NCBI GenBank assembly: GCA_051453625.1
Contig: JBOZIK010000001.1
Span: 164,947,566 to 165,011,565, forward strand
Direction: 5' to 3'
From: Welwitschia mirabilis
Taxonomy: Eukaryota > Gnetophyta > Gnetopsida > Welwitschiales
DNA length: 64,000 nucleotides
The notes beneath the pieces were generated by a model. That model ran no database searches. It saw nothing but the letters and a program-made list of their open reading frames with translations, and had not been told where the DNA came from. How positions within the stretch are numbered: the first letter of the stretch is position 1; each line of letters starts with the position of its first letter. Below, piece by piece: positions 1 through 10,899 of this stretch. A program made the position numbers and the translations under genes.

Positions 1-870
1 TCACAAAGGGTTATGTGACGCATGTCAAAAAAGGAAATAAACTAGAACATCTCATAAAAGGATTAGTGATATTACTACTAGCAAGCCATTAGATTTAATT
101 CATATGGATTTGATTGGGCCCATTTAAATGACAACCTTATCTAGAAAAAGATATTTTCTTATTATAGTTGATGATTTTTCTAGATTTTCGTGAGTAATTT
201 TTCTTCATGTAAAATATGATGTGTATGATAATTTGTTATAATTTGCAATAAACTCCAAAATGAAAAGAGATATGTAATTAATAAAATTAGAATTTATCAT
301 NNNNNNNNNNNNNNNNNNNNNNNNNNNNNNNNNNNNNNNNNNNNNNNNNNNNNNNNNNNNNNNNNNNNNNNNNNNNNNNNNNNNNNNNNNNNNNNNNNNN
401 NNNNNNNNNNNNNNNNNNNNNNNNNNNNNNNNNNNNNNNNNNNNNNNNNNNNNNNNNNNNNNNNNNNNNNNNNNNNNNNNNNNNNNNNNNNNNNNNNNNN
501 NNNNNNNNNNNNNNNNNNNNNNNNNNNNNNNNNNNNNNNNNNNNNNNNNNNNNNNNNNNNNNNNNNNNNNNNNNNNNNNNNNNNNNNNNNNNNNNNNNNN
601 NNNNNNNNNNNNNNNNNNNNNNNNNNNNNNNNNNNNNNNNNNNNNNNNNNNNNNNNNNNNNNNNNNNNNNNNNNNNNNNNNNNNNNNNNNNNNNNNNNNN
701 NNNNNNNNNNNNNNNNNNNNNNNNNNNNNNNNNNTAAAATATTTGAATTGTATTACAATCTAATAAAATTGACCATGAGTTCTTAGCTACTAAAATCCCT
801 CAACAAAATGGAATAGGTAAAAGAAAAAATCAAACTTTACTAGATATGGTAAGAGTTATATTGATGCTTT
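1..870 (+). pseudogene. Sirevirus A pol: GAG-pre-integrase and integrase remnant
   Basis: Translation of the first 180 bases in shifting frames gives the end of the integrase zinc region (CDACQKRK) and the start of the catalytic core (LIHMDLIGP, then IVDDFSRF). After the N gap (301-734), positions 775-870 give the conserved ATKIPQQNGIGKRKNQTL block that normally carries the catalytic Glu; here the usual V-E-R is read as G-K-R. The integrase C-terminal domain and the first half of RT are missing: sequence jumps within about 40 bases to the RT block at 905. In-frame stops are present. In life integrase inserts the cDNA into chromosomal DNA; this copy is dead. Confidence 0.8.
301..734. other. 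Assembly gap (434 N)
   Basis: Run of N within the integrase of Sirevirus A. Other gaps: 5,016-5,724; 27,882-28,086; 32,580-32,679; 41,586-41,685; 53,278-53,296; 55,944-56,110; 56,421-56,603; 59,193-59,292. Three are exactly 100 N, suggesting unknown true size; the others have odd lengths, suggesting estimated sizes. Confidence 1.
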
Positions 871-889
871 AAAGAATAATTTTATATAA

Positions 890-2060
890 AGAAATCTTAA
901 GACTTTTTTGATCCTCATAAACCTAATTATGTGTACAAACTTAACAAGACATTGTATGGGTTAAAACAAGATCACAAAGTTTGGTATGAAAATATTTCCT
1001 CTTTTTTACTCCAACATGGTTTTTCTAAAGGCTCAATTGATAGAAATCTATTTAGAAAAGTTTTAAATAATGATTTAATTTTGATACAAATCTATGTGAA
1101 TGACATTATTTTTGGATCAATAAATGAAAAATTGTTAAATGATTTTGTAAATATAATAAGTTCTAAGTTTAAAATGAGATTGGTTGGACCAGTTAACATG
1201 TTTTTGGGCCTACAAATCCAATAACATGAAGATGTATCTTCATAAGTCAAAAGAAATACTCCTCAAATTTAATCAAAAAATTCAGACTTAAGAATGCAAA
1301 ATGTATGGAATCTCTAATGGCCATGAATGTTAAACTTTCTCTTAATGAAGATGGTAAGAATGTGGATTAAAAGTTATATCATAGTATTATAAGAAGTCTA
1401 TTGTATCTAATGGCTAGTCATCCCGAAATAGCATTTAGTGTTGATTTGTATGCCAATTATTAAAGTAAACCAAAGGAATATCATCTCATTATTGTAAAGA
1501 GAATACTTCGCTATGTAAAAAGTACTCTCAATTTTGGTTTATAGTTTTCAAATAATGCTCTTTTAGGCTTAACAAGTTATAGTGATGTGGATTGAGAAGG
1601 ATGCAAAGATGATCGAAAGAGCACGAGTGGTGGATGTTTCTTTTGTAAAAATTACCTTACCATCTGGTATAGCAAAAAATAATGCTTCATATCTCTTTCT
1701 ATAGCTAAAGCTGAGTACACAGCTTCGGGATCCTGTTGCACTTAGGCATTGTGATGAAAGAAACCTTAAAGGATTATAATCTAGACATCATAGAAGTTCT
1801 ATTTTATGCAATAATTCAAGTGTTATTCAAATTACTCACAACCTAGTTCAACATACTCGTACTAAGCACATCAATCTTAGGTATCATTTTATCCAAGAAT
1901 TGGTAGAAAAGAAAATTATTACCTTAGAATTTGTTTGTAATAAAGATAAATTGGCTAATATATTTAAAAAACTTTCATCATTTGATAAATTTGCTAATCT
2001 TTGTTACTTTCTGGGTATCATTTCTAAAATGGACTTGAAAAACCTAGCTTCATCTGAATA
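890..2060 (+). pseudogene. Sirevirus A pol: RT C-terminal half and RNase H remnant
   Basis: Positions 905-1,224 hold an open stretch with the conserved copia RT blocks DPHKPNYVYKLNKTLYGLKQ and IQIYVNDIIFG. The catalytic YVDD box reads YVND: the first Asp codon is AAT at 1,099-1,101, a G-to-A change that would abolish polymerase activity. The reading frame then breaks at 1,224, but RNase H blocks follow in other frames: GCKDDRKSTSGG near 1,600, the AEYTA motif near 1,710, and the terminal TKHINLRYHFIQELVEK region near 1,865. The end of pol is the TAA at about 2,058-2,060. RT and RNase H together copy element RNA into DNA. Confidence 0.85.
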
Positions 2061-2086
2061 ATAGAGTTCAGTTGATGGGTTCAAAC

Positions 2087-2500
2087 CTTTCTTTATGATA
2101 TCATTTTGAACCACTGTCGACCTCCTTCTTAAAATGGGATGACCACTCTTCTTCCGGATTATTATTATCAAATTTTCTCTTTATTGGGTTGACCAAATCC
2201 TATCATTGGATCAACTGAATTTGTTTCAATTTTCCTGTCAAAACTTATAGTCAATGGGTTACTATCAAAACTTTCAAAGATCGACCTCATTTAGAACCTA
2301 TTCTGGTTATATTAGGTTGATCACAACTTTTGTTTAGGTCAACCAACTTTAACTCAGTTTTTCTTATAAAATTTGTGTCTCTCAGGGTTGATCACTCATT
2401 TATTTAATGTTTACCACTGACTTGCATTTCCAATTTTAAAACTTTACATGGGTTGACCGACCTTGATGATCAGTCACCTGCGTTTAAGGCGGTGCACCAC
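2087..2500 (+). repeat. Short GGTTGACC-type repeats in the spacer after Sirevirus A pol
   Basis: Directly after the pol stop, variants of one word recur: GTCGACC at about 2,117, GGATGACC at 2,136, GGTTGACC at 2,196, GATCGACC at 2,279, GGTTGATC at 2,326, GGTCAACC at 2,338, GGTTGATC at 2,386 and GGTTGACCGACC at 2,452. All are one or two transitions from the palindrome GGTCGACC. They are dispersed and not in tandem. The same word fills the LTR of Sirevirus C in this window. Confidence 0.7.
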
Positions 2501-2639
2501 AGATTTTTCAAATTCACCTGTCCTTTTTCCAAAACCTCATTGTATCATCTTTCTTCTGTTATTTTCTCAAATCCTATGGGCCACTCTTCACTTTTTCTGT
2601 GTTTTTGTCTTAGATCTATCTTTTAAATAGCTTCTCAGT

Positions 2640-3625
2640 AGTCAGGAGAGGGTTTAAGAAAGAGAAGAAAGAAGTCTACTATCAAACCTCCAAGTTACAT
2701 TTTTTCAAGAATGAGCACTAAATAAATAGACCACTTTAAGAAGTGTTTTGAGTCTAGCCCCATTGTTTTAGAAAGAACCTATGAACTCATTCAGTTTCTC
2801 AGTCTAAGAGAGGTCCAGGCTCTGCTTGAAGAAGTAAAATGAAGCTACTTCCTCCATGTGTAAGGCACATGCTATTCTCTAGTCACTAGGTTATTCTATT
2901 CCAATGCTAGATTTGGTGATGCGCATTTCACATTTATTACTTTCATTTTTAGCCATGAGATGCACATCATTGCTGATCTTATAGCTTCTCTTACTAGGCT
3001 ACCTTGAAGAACTGGGAAGAATATTGGCCCATGACTGAGTCCTTTAAAGAAAAGGACGTTGCAACTTAACAAGTGTATGGCACTGCTATTACCTGGAAGA
3101 AGACTCTTAAAGCTTTTTAGCTTCTTGTCAGGTTTCGTCTCTTACACCTAGTCCTATCATATAATTTATTGCCAATTACCAGGCACAAAGATAAACTCTT
3201 AAACTATTGAGTATTTCTTCTTTACTCGTTGGATCGAAGATGTAACACTAATGCTCCTGGTATTATACTCAAGCATATGACCAACTAGCTTTAGCCTCAC
3301 AAGAGGCTTTTTCTTACCATATCCTTTACTTATCACACATATTTATCATCACTTTGACATTTCATATCTTGTTCGGCAAGATATTCTGAAGCCCATGGAG
3401 TCAATTGACCATGCCACTCTTTTTAGGATGCACATTTTTTAGGAACTTAATACTCCATCCAGGCCTAAGGTTAAGGCCTTTCACACTTCAGATATCCTTC
3501 ACTTCTGCAAAATCTCATTCTCGCACTCATCACATCAAAGTTACTCTTAGCACTAGTGGTACTGTAGTTGCTGACACCTCTCAAAGTGAGAGTGCATTGT
3601 CTTCTGAAGCATTTGAGTCTAATTA
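2640..3625 (+). pseudogene. Sirevirus A third ORF, similar to the 'putative plant transposon protein' domain
   Basis: Between pol and the 3' LTR a degraded reading frame begins near 2,711 (ATGAGCACTAAA) and runs, with stops and shifts, to 3,625. Recognisable stretches are LFYSNARFGDAHFTFITF near 2,890 and MHIIADLIASLTRLP near 2,950. These resemble the start of the domain labelled putative plant transposon protein, where an xFYAN motif is followed by a shell of V/G/E-rich sequence; this family match is from memory. The last 220 bases (3,405-3,625) are open and Ser/Thr-rich. Some Sireviruses carry an additional, env-like ORF in exactly this position. Its function is unknown, and this copy is not intact. 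Confidence 0.55.
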
Positions 3626-3675
3626 AATATTATGCTTTTCTTATTTTCTTTATACTCCCTATTCTTGATTTTGTC

Positions 3676-3692
3676 AGAAAGGAGGAGAGAAC
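3676..3692 (+). promoter_or_regulatory. Polypurine tract of Sirevirus A (upstream one)
   Basis: AGAAAGGAGGAGAGAA, an uninterrupted purine run on the element's sense strand before the 3' LTR. Such tracts prime plus-strand DNA synthesis. Sireviruses are known for having several. Confidence 0.55.
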
Positions 3693-3865
3693 ATTATACT
3701 TATGTTATCCTATTTGAGTGTTAAGGAAAAATTTACTTCTTATTTGTAATTCAACTCTCTTGATTAATACAAAAGTCTTTTGTCTTTCTAAAAATCTCTT
3801 TGATCTTTACTAGATTTTCTTTCCTACAAAACTTATATAAATTTAATTTAATTATGAATTTAATT

Positions 3866-3879
3866 AATTAAGGGGGAGA
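3866..3879 (+). promoter_or_regulatory. Polypurine tract of Sirevirus A (LTR-proximal)
   Basis: AATTAAGGGGGAGA lies just before the presumed LTR start. Its GGGGGAGA core is the usual Sirevirus form. The true LTR boundary a few bases downstream is uncertain because the partner LTR is outside the window. Confidence 0.6.
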
Positions 3880-4059
3880 CCCACATGTCCAATTAATGTT
3901 TTTCCTTAACTAATAATAAAGGGCTAGTTCATTAGAAACCTATTGTCATTGATCAATTTAATGAGTTTTTTTAGTTAGTCATTATGTAGAGATTTTCTAG
4001 AACTGAGCAACCAATATACATATTTAGGTAACCAGATGGTTAAGAAATGTAAACTACTT

Positions 4060-4570
4060 TGGGTTTTGGTGATCGACATTAATTTGTAGCATGGACAAAA
4101 TGCTAAATCAAAAAGAAGATTGATTCTAACATGAGTAACCGTGCATAATAACTTGGGCCTAGTCTTAATTTTATAATAGACTGAGATAAACTCGGGCGAC
4201 TGCTCACAAAGGCAAGGGTGATCGCATTATAATCTACAAATTTCAATCTGATGATAGTAAGGATGATCGAACAGTTAGTCAATGGTGACTGCACAAAAAT
4301 CTATGAAATTTTAGTCTCTTGACAGTAAGGGTGATCGAACAATTTAGTTAAGGATGATTGCATACTGCCCAGAATCTACCTTTACAAGGTTGATTGATTT
4401 ATTAATATAAGGGCGACCAAAAGTCCATTTATTATAAACTGAGAAATCTGCATCAAATAAGGTCAACCACATATTTACATAAGGGCAACCAAAAGTTCAT
4501 CTGTTTCATACTAAGAAATCTGTAATAAATAAGGATGACTAAAGTAAATAAAGAAGGGTAGCCAGATACT
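4060..4570 (+). repeat. Array of GGGYGAYCRA-type repeats in the Sirevirus A LTR
   Basis: At least a dozen variants are spaced 20-50 bases apart: GGTGATCGAC at 4,068, GGGCGACTGC at 4,194, GGGTGATCGC at 4,216, GGATGATCGAAC at 4,260, GGGTGATCGAAC at 4,329, GGTTGATTGA at 4,388, GGGCGACCAAAAG at 4,410, GGTCAACCAC at 4,460 and GGGCAACCAAAAG at 4,483, among others. The array ends just upstream of the TATA box, as in Sirevirus C. Confidence 0.7.
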
Positions 4571-4608
4571 AGGATAACCAAGAGTATTTTACAGTCAACC
4601 TTATATAT

Positions 4609-4616
4609 TATAAATA
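4609..4616 (+). promoter_or_regulatory. TATA box of the Sirevirus A LTR
   Basis: TATAAATA follows the repeat array by about 40 bases and lies in the first half of the LTR. This is where an LTR retrotransposon promoter is expected. Confidence 0.55.
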
Positions 4617-5905
4617 CAATTGTTACATTTCTAACAGTTCATTCAAAAAGTGTAAAATGCTATATAATGTTTTACTTCCCTTCTCTCAACAGTTACCTTG
4701 TGTAATTTCTCTATTTAAGTTTTCTTCCACTTAAATGGAAGACTACCTTTTTTGATCATGAAGACAAAAACAAGAAGAAAGCTGTCACATCAATCAATTG
4801 TTATATCTGAACGAATTTTGAGTTCAGATTTCTGTTTGAGCTTCTTATTACATAATCTATTATAAGAGTTTTCTGTACTATTTGGAAGCATATCTGTGCA
4901 TTTGTGCACTCAGCCTACTTTATTTCTATTATGGTTATGGATTAGCCCAAAAATCCTCTAATAATGAAATAGATTTATAGTAAGCCTGAAAAATGGTTTT
5001 TGAGGTTAATATATGNNNNNNNNNNNNNNNNNNNNNNNNNNNNNNNNNNNNNNNNNNNNNNNNNNNNNNNNNNNNNNNNNNNNNNNNNNNNNNNNNNNNN
5101 NNNNNNNNNNNNNNNNNNNNNNNNNNNNNNNNNNNNNNNNNNNNNNNNNNNNNNNNNNNNNNNNNNNNNNNNNNNNNNNNNNNNNNNNNNNNNNNNNNNN
5201 NNNNNNNNNNNNNNNNNNNNNNNNNNNNNNNNNNNNNNNNNNNNNNNNNNNNNNNNNNNNNNNNNNNNNNNNNNNNNNNNNNNNNNNNNNNNNNNNNNNN
5301 NNNNNNNNNNNNNNNNNNNNNNNNNNNNNNNNNNNNNNNNNNNNNNNNNNNNNNNNNNNNNNNNNNNNNNNNNNNNNNNNNNNNNNNNNNNNNNNNNNNN
5401 NNNNNNNNNNNNNNNNNNNNNNNNNNNNNNNNNNNNNNNNNNNNNNNNNNNNNNNNNNNNNNNNNNNNNNNNNNNNNNNNNNNNNNNNNNNNNNNNNNNN
5501 NNNNNNNNNNNNNNNNNNNNNNNNNNNNNNNNNNNNNNNNNNNNNNNNNNNNNNNNNNNNNNNNNNNNNNNNNNNNNNNNNNNNNNNNNNNNNNNNNNNN
5601 NNNNNNNNNNNNNNNNNNNNNNNNNNNNNNNNNNNNNNNNNNNNNNNNNNNNNNNNNNNNNNNNNNNNNNNNNNNNNNNNNNNNNNNNNNNNNNNNNNNN
5701 NNNNNNNNNNNNNNNNNNNNNNNNGCTAGGGATAAAAGGTCTAAGGGGCTAAAGGGTGGTGTCTATCCACCATTAAAATATCTTACACTTGTGTTTGTAC
5801 ACTTGATTTTATTTACAGGTTTTGAAGAGGATGATTTTTAGTACTAAGACCTATTCACTCCCCTCTAAGATCAATCATTATTATTAGATACAAAGTAAAT
5901 GTAGA

Positions 5906-6301
5906 ATGAAAAAGGATGAAGATGGATTCCAAATGATGATAATAAAGAATAAAACAATCGTCAGTTCTCAACTAGATGGGATTCAAAATGAGAAAAACTA
6001 TCAACAATAGCAGAATCCTAGTAACAATGTGGGAATGAATGGAAATGAAAAGGAACTGATTAAGGCATAGTAGGTATGGAAGATAGTTAACAATTTTATC
6101 TCTCTTTCTAACAATGAGTCAGATGAATCTAGGTTAGATCCCAAATATAAGAGTTTAAAAGAAATGACAACTTTCAAAAAAGTGAAAATACCTCTTACCA
6201 GGTGAAAGACAAGAAAGGAAGAAAATGAAAATATTACAAATGGGTTCAAAAGAACTCTAATTAGTATATCAATAAAATCCCCCAAGAAGAAGGAAAAATG
6301 A
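5906..6301 (+). pseudogene. LINE-1 ORF1 remnant (C-terminal part)
   Basis: One frame is almost open from 5,906 to the TGA at 6,299-6,301, with only four internal stops, and is rich in Lys, Asn and Glu (for example FISLSNNESDESRLDPKYK near 6,090). Its stop overlaps the ATG of the endonuclease frame as ATGA at 6,298-6,301, which supports it being ORF1 of the same LINE. ORF1 proteins of plant L1 elements bind RNA. No zinc knuckle can be recognised. Confidence 0.5.
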
Positions 6302-7560
6302 ATATACTATGCTAGAACATCAAAGGCATTAAAGGTGCTTCTGAGACATAAGGATTAGAAGAATTTATTAGTAGATATAAATTTTAAGCCACTTGCATTA
6401 AAGACAAAAAAATTTAGAGAAGAAATAACCTAATTACTTTAAATAAAAAGTAGAACATGCAGTGGGTACCTAGCTATGAAAAGGTGGAAGGACTCCTATT
6501 GCTATTAAAAAAGGAAATAGGTTATAGCATAATAGAAAATATAAGTATTACTAAATTATAGGAGTGCAAGATTGATTGTTGGTTAATATTTATATGTCAC
6601 AAAGCATGACAGCAAAAAATAAAATTTGGAGGCAACCTCAGGAGAAGGTTAGAAATAAGAAATGCATCATAATGTAGGATTTTAACTAGACTCCATATGA
6701 ATGGAAGAAACAAGGAATGCTTAAATGTAGGAGAAAAAGAGATAGACTGGTTCTTAAACTCCTTTGAACTAATTGATCTACCAATTCATCAAGTCTAATT
6801 CACTTAGTTAAATAGGAAAAAAAAGAAGAAACAAGATCTTATCAAGAATTGACAAATCTCTTAAGAATTAGATATTAATAGGGGAAGGCAGATGATGTTC
6901 AGATAATAGACCAATTATTTCTCTTTAGGATAAGAATAGGGATAAGAAATCCCATGTCACATTTAAAAATGTATGGCTTCAAGAAGAAGAAATAGAGTAC
7001 ATTATGGAAAGAAATCAAAATGAGAATGGGAAAAACCTATTAAGAAACTATAATAGAATCTCTAAAAGGTAAATGACTAGCTTAAAGAATGGAGAAAATT
7101 TTGAAAGAAGAAGTTTTAATAGAAGAAAAATATAAATGAGGAAACTTAAAAAATTTAGTGGAATTAAGAGAGAAGAGAAGATCTATAGGAAGAAGAGTGG
7201 GGAAAGCTTTGGAAGCTATACTACATAAGAATGAGGATCTATACTAGTGTCAAAGAGCCCACATAAACTACTTAAAACATTGGGATACTCACAAAAAGTA
7301 TCATTTAACATTGTAAACTCAAGAAAATATGCTAGCATGATAAAGAGAGTACACTGGAAGAATAGATACTACAAGGAGGAGAAAATACTTAACACCTTTC
7401 TAAATAGTTTCAAGGAGCTATGGAAAGAGTCTAAAGTGATGAGCCCTCCTACATTATGTAGTGTAGCTTGATAAGGGGAGTTCCTTCTAGGGTGGATAGA
7501 TTAGTAGAAGGTCTAGAATGTTCTCAAGGGCTTAAAGCTTAATATGAGTTCAGATGCAGA
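6298..7560 (+). pseudogene. LINE-1 ORF2, endonuclease part
   Basis: The frame starts MNILC, then a stop, then NIKGIKG, which matches the start of plant L1 endonucleases (M-x-I-L-x-W-N-x-R-G). The missing Trp codon is TAG at 6,313-6,315, preceded by C, so CTGG has become CTAG. Further endonuclease-like pieces follow in mixed frames (for example NRKKKKKQDLI near 6,810). This domain would nick target DNA. Too many stops for function. Confidence 0.6.
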
Positions 7561-8760
7561 TGGATGAATAGTGGAATTCTTCCAAAAGTACTAGAAATAC
7601 ATAGGATAATTGGTTATAAATGCATTTAACTGATGAGAATAGGAACTATTCCCTATACTTGGAATAATACTCATATTATTATAATCCTTAAAAAAGTTAA
7701 AGTTGCAGAAGCGAATGACTATCGGCTGATAGAAGTTTGCAATGTAATTTACAAGCTGCTTTTAAAGATCTTAATAAGTGGAATTCATTCCCAACTAAGG
7801 GGCATTATGAGATGGAATCAGACAATCTTCGTAGGATATCATGGCATATTAGATCAAATAATTTTTAACTATAAAATCTTTTATTTCATTAAGAGGAAAA
7901 ACTAAAGGATTTATGCTTTAAATCTTAACATAAGAAAAGGCTAAGATATAGTATCCTAGAGTTTTCTTAAGTATGACCAAAGCTTTTCTCTCAAAGTTTA
8001 TTAGCTTAATTTTGCAAATGAAAAGAATAGCCAAATTTATGTTAAAAGTCAATTAGAAGACACATGGATATTTTAGCTCTACGAGGGCCTATGATTCTTA
8101 CTTGTTTACTCTAGTAATAGACATTCTGCAAGACTACATCCATAAGGAGGGAAGCATAAGGATGACCGTTCATGAGTTAAATGTCTTCATAAATCATTTC
8201 ATAGATGACTCTATCATCTCTTATAGGTAAACATCCAATAAATTAAGGCTATAAAGAAAGCTCTAAAAAAATTTACTAGTGAGTTAGGGCTTTAGATTAG
8301 CTAGCAAAAAAGTAGGATTTATTATTTTAATAGTTGGACTAGCATCCAGCAAAGAATTAAAAGAATCTTGAAAATTGTAAAAAGGGTAGAAAAAGACTTA
8401 TATCTAGGAGTTATCATGTTTAAATAAAAAAATGTTGCATCATGGAAAGACATATTATTAAAAGTGTAAGGAGACATAGCTCATGGAGTGCAATCTTTCT
8501 CTCAAGTAGACGGATAATTATTACCAAAATACTATCTTATTTACCATCACGAAATATAGTGCATACTATAAGGTTTTACTAGAAAAATAAGAGAACATGT
8601 TAAACTAGATGATTAGAAATTTCATTTCCATAAGAGGATGAGGAGGGATAAGATTCCTTGTAGTAGCTCGAGAAGAGGTAGCTAATTCAATGAAAGTGAA
8701 GGGATGGGGATCTAAGATGTGAAAGATAGCATTGTTCTTGTAAGGATTAAGCTAATTACC
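7560..8760 (+). pseudogene. LINE-1 ORF2, reverse transcriptase part
   Basis: Positions 7,633-7,905 hold the best-preserved piece: LKKVKVAEANDYRLIEVCNV followed by IYKLLLKILISGI and a QTIFVGYHGILDQII block. This is the palm of plant LINE RT (IPKV..P....DFRPISLCNVIYKI, then QSAFVPGR). Later pieces include AIKKALKKFTSELGL near 8,250 and KRVEKDLYLGVIMF near 8,380. The catalytic FADD box is not recognisable; DDSIISY near 8,207 may be its remnant. Target-primed reverse transcription is the family's role; this copy is inactive. Confidence 0.75.
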
Positions 8761-9289
8761 AAGCTAGAGGCAGGGCAAGGGTGGAGGGAAAATTCCTTAA
8801 AAAAATATTAAAAAGAAAGTATAAGGGCTTGAAGCTGGAGTAAGGTAATTCCCCCTTCCAAAAGGCTCTATGTGAAGGAAGAAGAGAATTAGAAAAAATC
8901 TCAGCCTTATTAATTAGTAATGAGGACATCCCTTTCTATCAATCTAATTTCATTAATAATAAGAATCTAAATGAAATTTCAATATGAGAAGTACAAGAAA
9001 AGAGTTGAAAAAAATTGTGGGGGTGAAAGCCTAGAAACTACTAAAATTTAATGAAAACTTATTAGGGGAAAATAAAAAAAACTAAAGTAGCAATAGCTTT
9101 GCTATAAAAAAATTTTGGATTAATTAATCTATCACCTAATAAAAAGGATACATAACTAATTAACAATAGGAGGATTTCTACGAAGATAGTTTTAATTAAA
9201 ATGTGCAGTGTTAATAAAGGCATGATGGACACATGGAGGAAAGGTGTTGTGGACAAATATGTGGTCCAAAAATGGATTTTTTTTTAAAA

Positions 9290-9421
9290 ATAAAGTACTT
9301 ATTGTGACTAGACCAAGGTGTAGTTGGTTAAAAATGTTAGAGGATTATCTAACATACAAAATGTTTGAAATAGTATAGCATTTGTTTTGGAACTATCCTT
9401 TCATGGCTAAAGTTTGAAGGA
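9290..9421 (+). pseudogene. LINE-1 ORF2, C-terminal zinc-finger-like region
   Basis: The translation ends in HLFWNYPFMAKV near 9,380-9,415, matching the H-L-F-x-x-C-P-F-A-x-x-x-W signature of the zf-RVT domain at the C-terminus of plant LINE proteins, with Cys replaced by Tyr. This supports the LINE extending at least to 9,421. Confidence 0.6.
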
Positions 9422-9929
9422 TAGTACATAGCAATGTCAACTAGATGAGAATCCTTCTTTTAATCCATAAAAACTATAAAATCATATTGTGGTTTACTTG
9501 GCGAGTGTGAAATAGTCCCATCTTTTATGGTCTGACACATAGTGTGTAAGAAGTGGCAATAATCATTAAGAGGAATATTGAAGCTTTGTAGGTTCTGAAA
9601 AGAATGGGAAAGAAACCCTCATCATAAGCCAATAGATTTTGTAATGGGAACAATGTGGACTTATGTCCTTTAATTAAGCATCTAATATGAAATCCAATAG
9701 TTGATCTCAAGGGTAGCTCAAGTTTTAACTCTTCAAAAGAGGTAGTGAAAGGAAAGCTAGTCATGGACAGGCAATGGATTTCAATCACTCTGCATTTGAT
9801 TGCATAAGCTATGAGTTTAATAGAGGAGAAAATTTTGGTACTTTCTTCCTTCCATAAACACACAAATGTGGAATATTTCATTAGGCATAGGGCATCCAAG
9901 AATAGGAAAGGGCACATTCATAAAGTAGA

Positions 9930-10800
9930 ACTACAATATCTTTAGACTCTTGTAATTAAGTTCATAGGTAGGTTTATTATCCAAGAAAGAAATCATTTTA
10001 AGCTTAGAAGCCTTTATTTTAACTTCTTATTAGCTCTTTGGTAAGGGATGAGGCTCAATTTTCCACTCTTCTTTGTTAAGAAATTAAAGGTAAAAATTAT
10101 TGAAAAGCATTTGGGTCTCATTTGTAGGCTTAAAAAGTTCTTATAAGAAGAAGCAATGGATGGCAGTCAGACACATCAAGAGCGAAAGAGATAGTACTAG
10201 TAGAAAAAGTAGTATTTCATGGAAGCATTTTGGGTCCAGAAAGTTCTAGCAGGAAGAGGGCTTAAAAGAATCAAAATCAAAGTAGTGAAGGGTTCATGAC
10301 TGAAAGACAAAAGCTCAATATCAAGTAATAGATTCTAAAGGAGTGCATTCAGCCTCAAATGATTAGAATTTTATAGTCATTAGTGATGATAAGATCAAAA
10401 AGGAGCCCAACATCTATCCAAATAAGTAGTAATAGAAGTTTAGAGGGTAACAACTAATGTAAGTCAACTAAGAGTAATAAAATGATTCTAATGACAATGA
10501 ATAATCTAATAAAGAGAAAGATGAAAGTGAGGCAAATTAGTTCAAGAATGATGTTAGCACTCAGTTCTCAAATTAGATAAACTATTTTGAAACTCTAGGA
10601 GTTAACTTGAAGGTGTCAAGATAAGACATCCTTTTAGTTCATGGAAATCTAGCCATCAAATGGCATCTAAAAAAGAACAAGCACAAGGTAATGGAAGAAG
10701 ATATAAAAATGATAAAGATCAATAATGCAAAGGATTTCCTAGCTAACCCAAACATGTGAGGAACTTACAATGAAAATTTATTTTAGCAGCTAGTTAACAA
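9930..10800. other. No recognisable feature
   Basis: AT-rich sequence with many stops in all frames. The 130-codon open frame on the minus strand just before it (9,525-9,917) shows no family signature. This may be LINE tail or the 3' part of the neighbouring Athila-like fragment. Confidence 0.4.
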
Positions 10801-10899
10801 ATATGTAAGGTACTTTTATTATCCCAAATTTTATTATGTTTTGGCTTATTTTTAGGTAGGCTAGGATTTATATTTGTAGAAGATTTAGAAAAAATCATC

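Larger units (their letters stand above)
1..5877 (+). mobile_element. Sirevirus A: 3' part of a Ty1/copia LTR retrotransposon
   Basis: The window opens inside the pol gene of a copia element. Reading on the plus strand, the order is GAG-pre-integrase/integrase, RT, RNase H, a spacer with short repeats, a remnant third ORF, two polypurine tracts, and an LTR whose end resembles the other Sirevirus LTRs here (CCTATTCACTCCCCTCTAAG near 5,851). The 5' LTR, gag and protease lie outside the window. Two N gaps (301-734 and 5,016-5,724) interrupt it. The pol order and sequence style are those of the plant-specific Sirevirus group. Every domain is broken by stops and frameshifts, so it cannot move by itself. 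The target duplication cannot be tested because the left end is missing. Confidence 0.85.
3886..5877 (+). repeat. 3' LTR of Sirevirus A (start approximate)
   Basis: The LTR probably starts at a TG near 3,886, just after the second polypurine tract, and ends near 5,877 in a pyrimidine-rich stretch (CCTATTCACTCCCCTCTAAG) that matches the ends of the other Sirevirus LTRs here. It contains an array of short repeats (4,060-4,570), a TATA box at 4,609-4,616, and a 709-base N gap. Without the 5' partner the left boundary cannot be fixed. Confidence 0.65.
5885..9930 (+). mobile_element. LINE-1: degraded L1-type non-LTR retrotransposon (ends approximate)
   Basis: Immediately after the Sirevirus A LTR comes a plus-strand LINE with remnants of ORF1 (5,906-6,301), then ORF2 with endonuclease, RT and a C-terminal zinc-finger-like region. 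The reading frames carry many stops. I see neither a clear poly(A) tail nor target duplication, so both ends are approximate; sequence resembling the LINE fades out after about 9,500. Confidence 0.75.

Noticed and set aside
4993-5841. Long open frames of 238-282 codons
   Set aside because: Nearly all codons are N from the gap 5,016-5,724. The same applies to frames across 27,882-28,086, 55,944-56,110 and 56,421-56,603.
9525-9917. 130-codon open frame on the minus strand
   Set aside because: It runs opposite to LINE-1, has no motif and no neighbour supporting it; likely chance.
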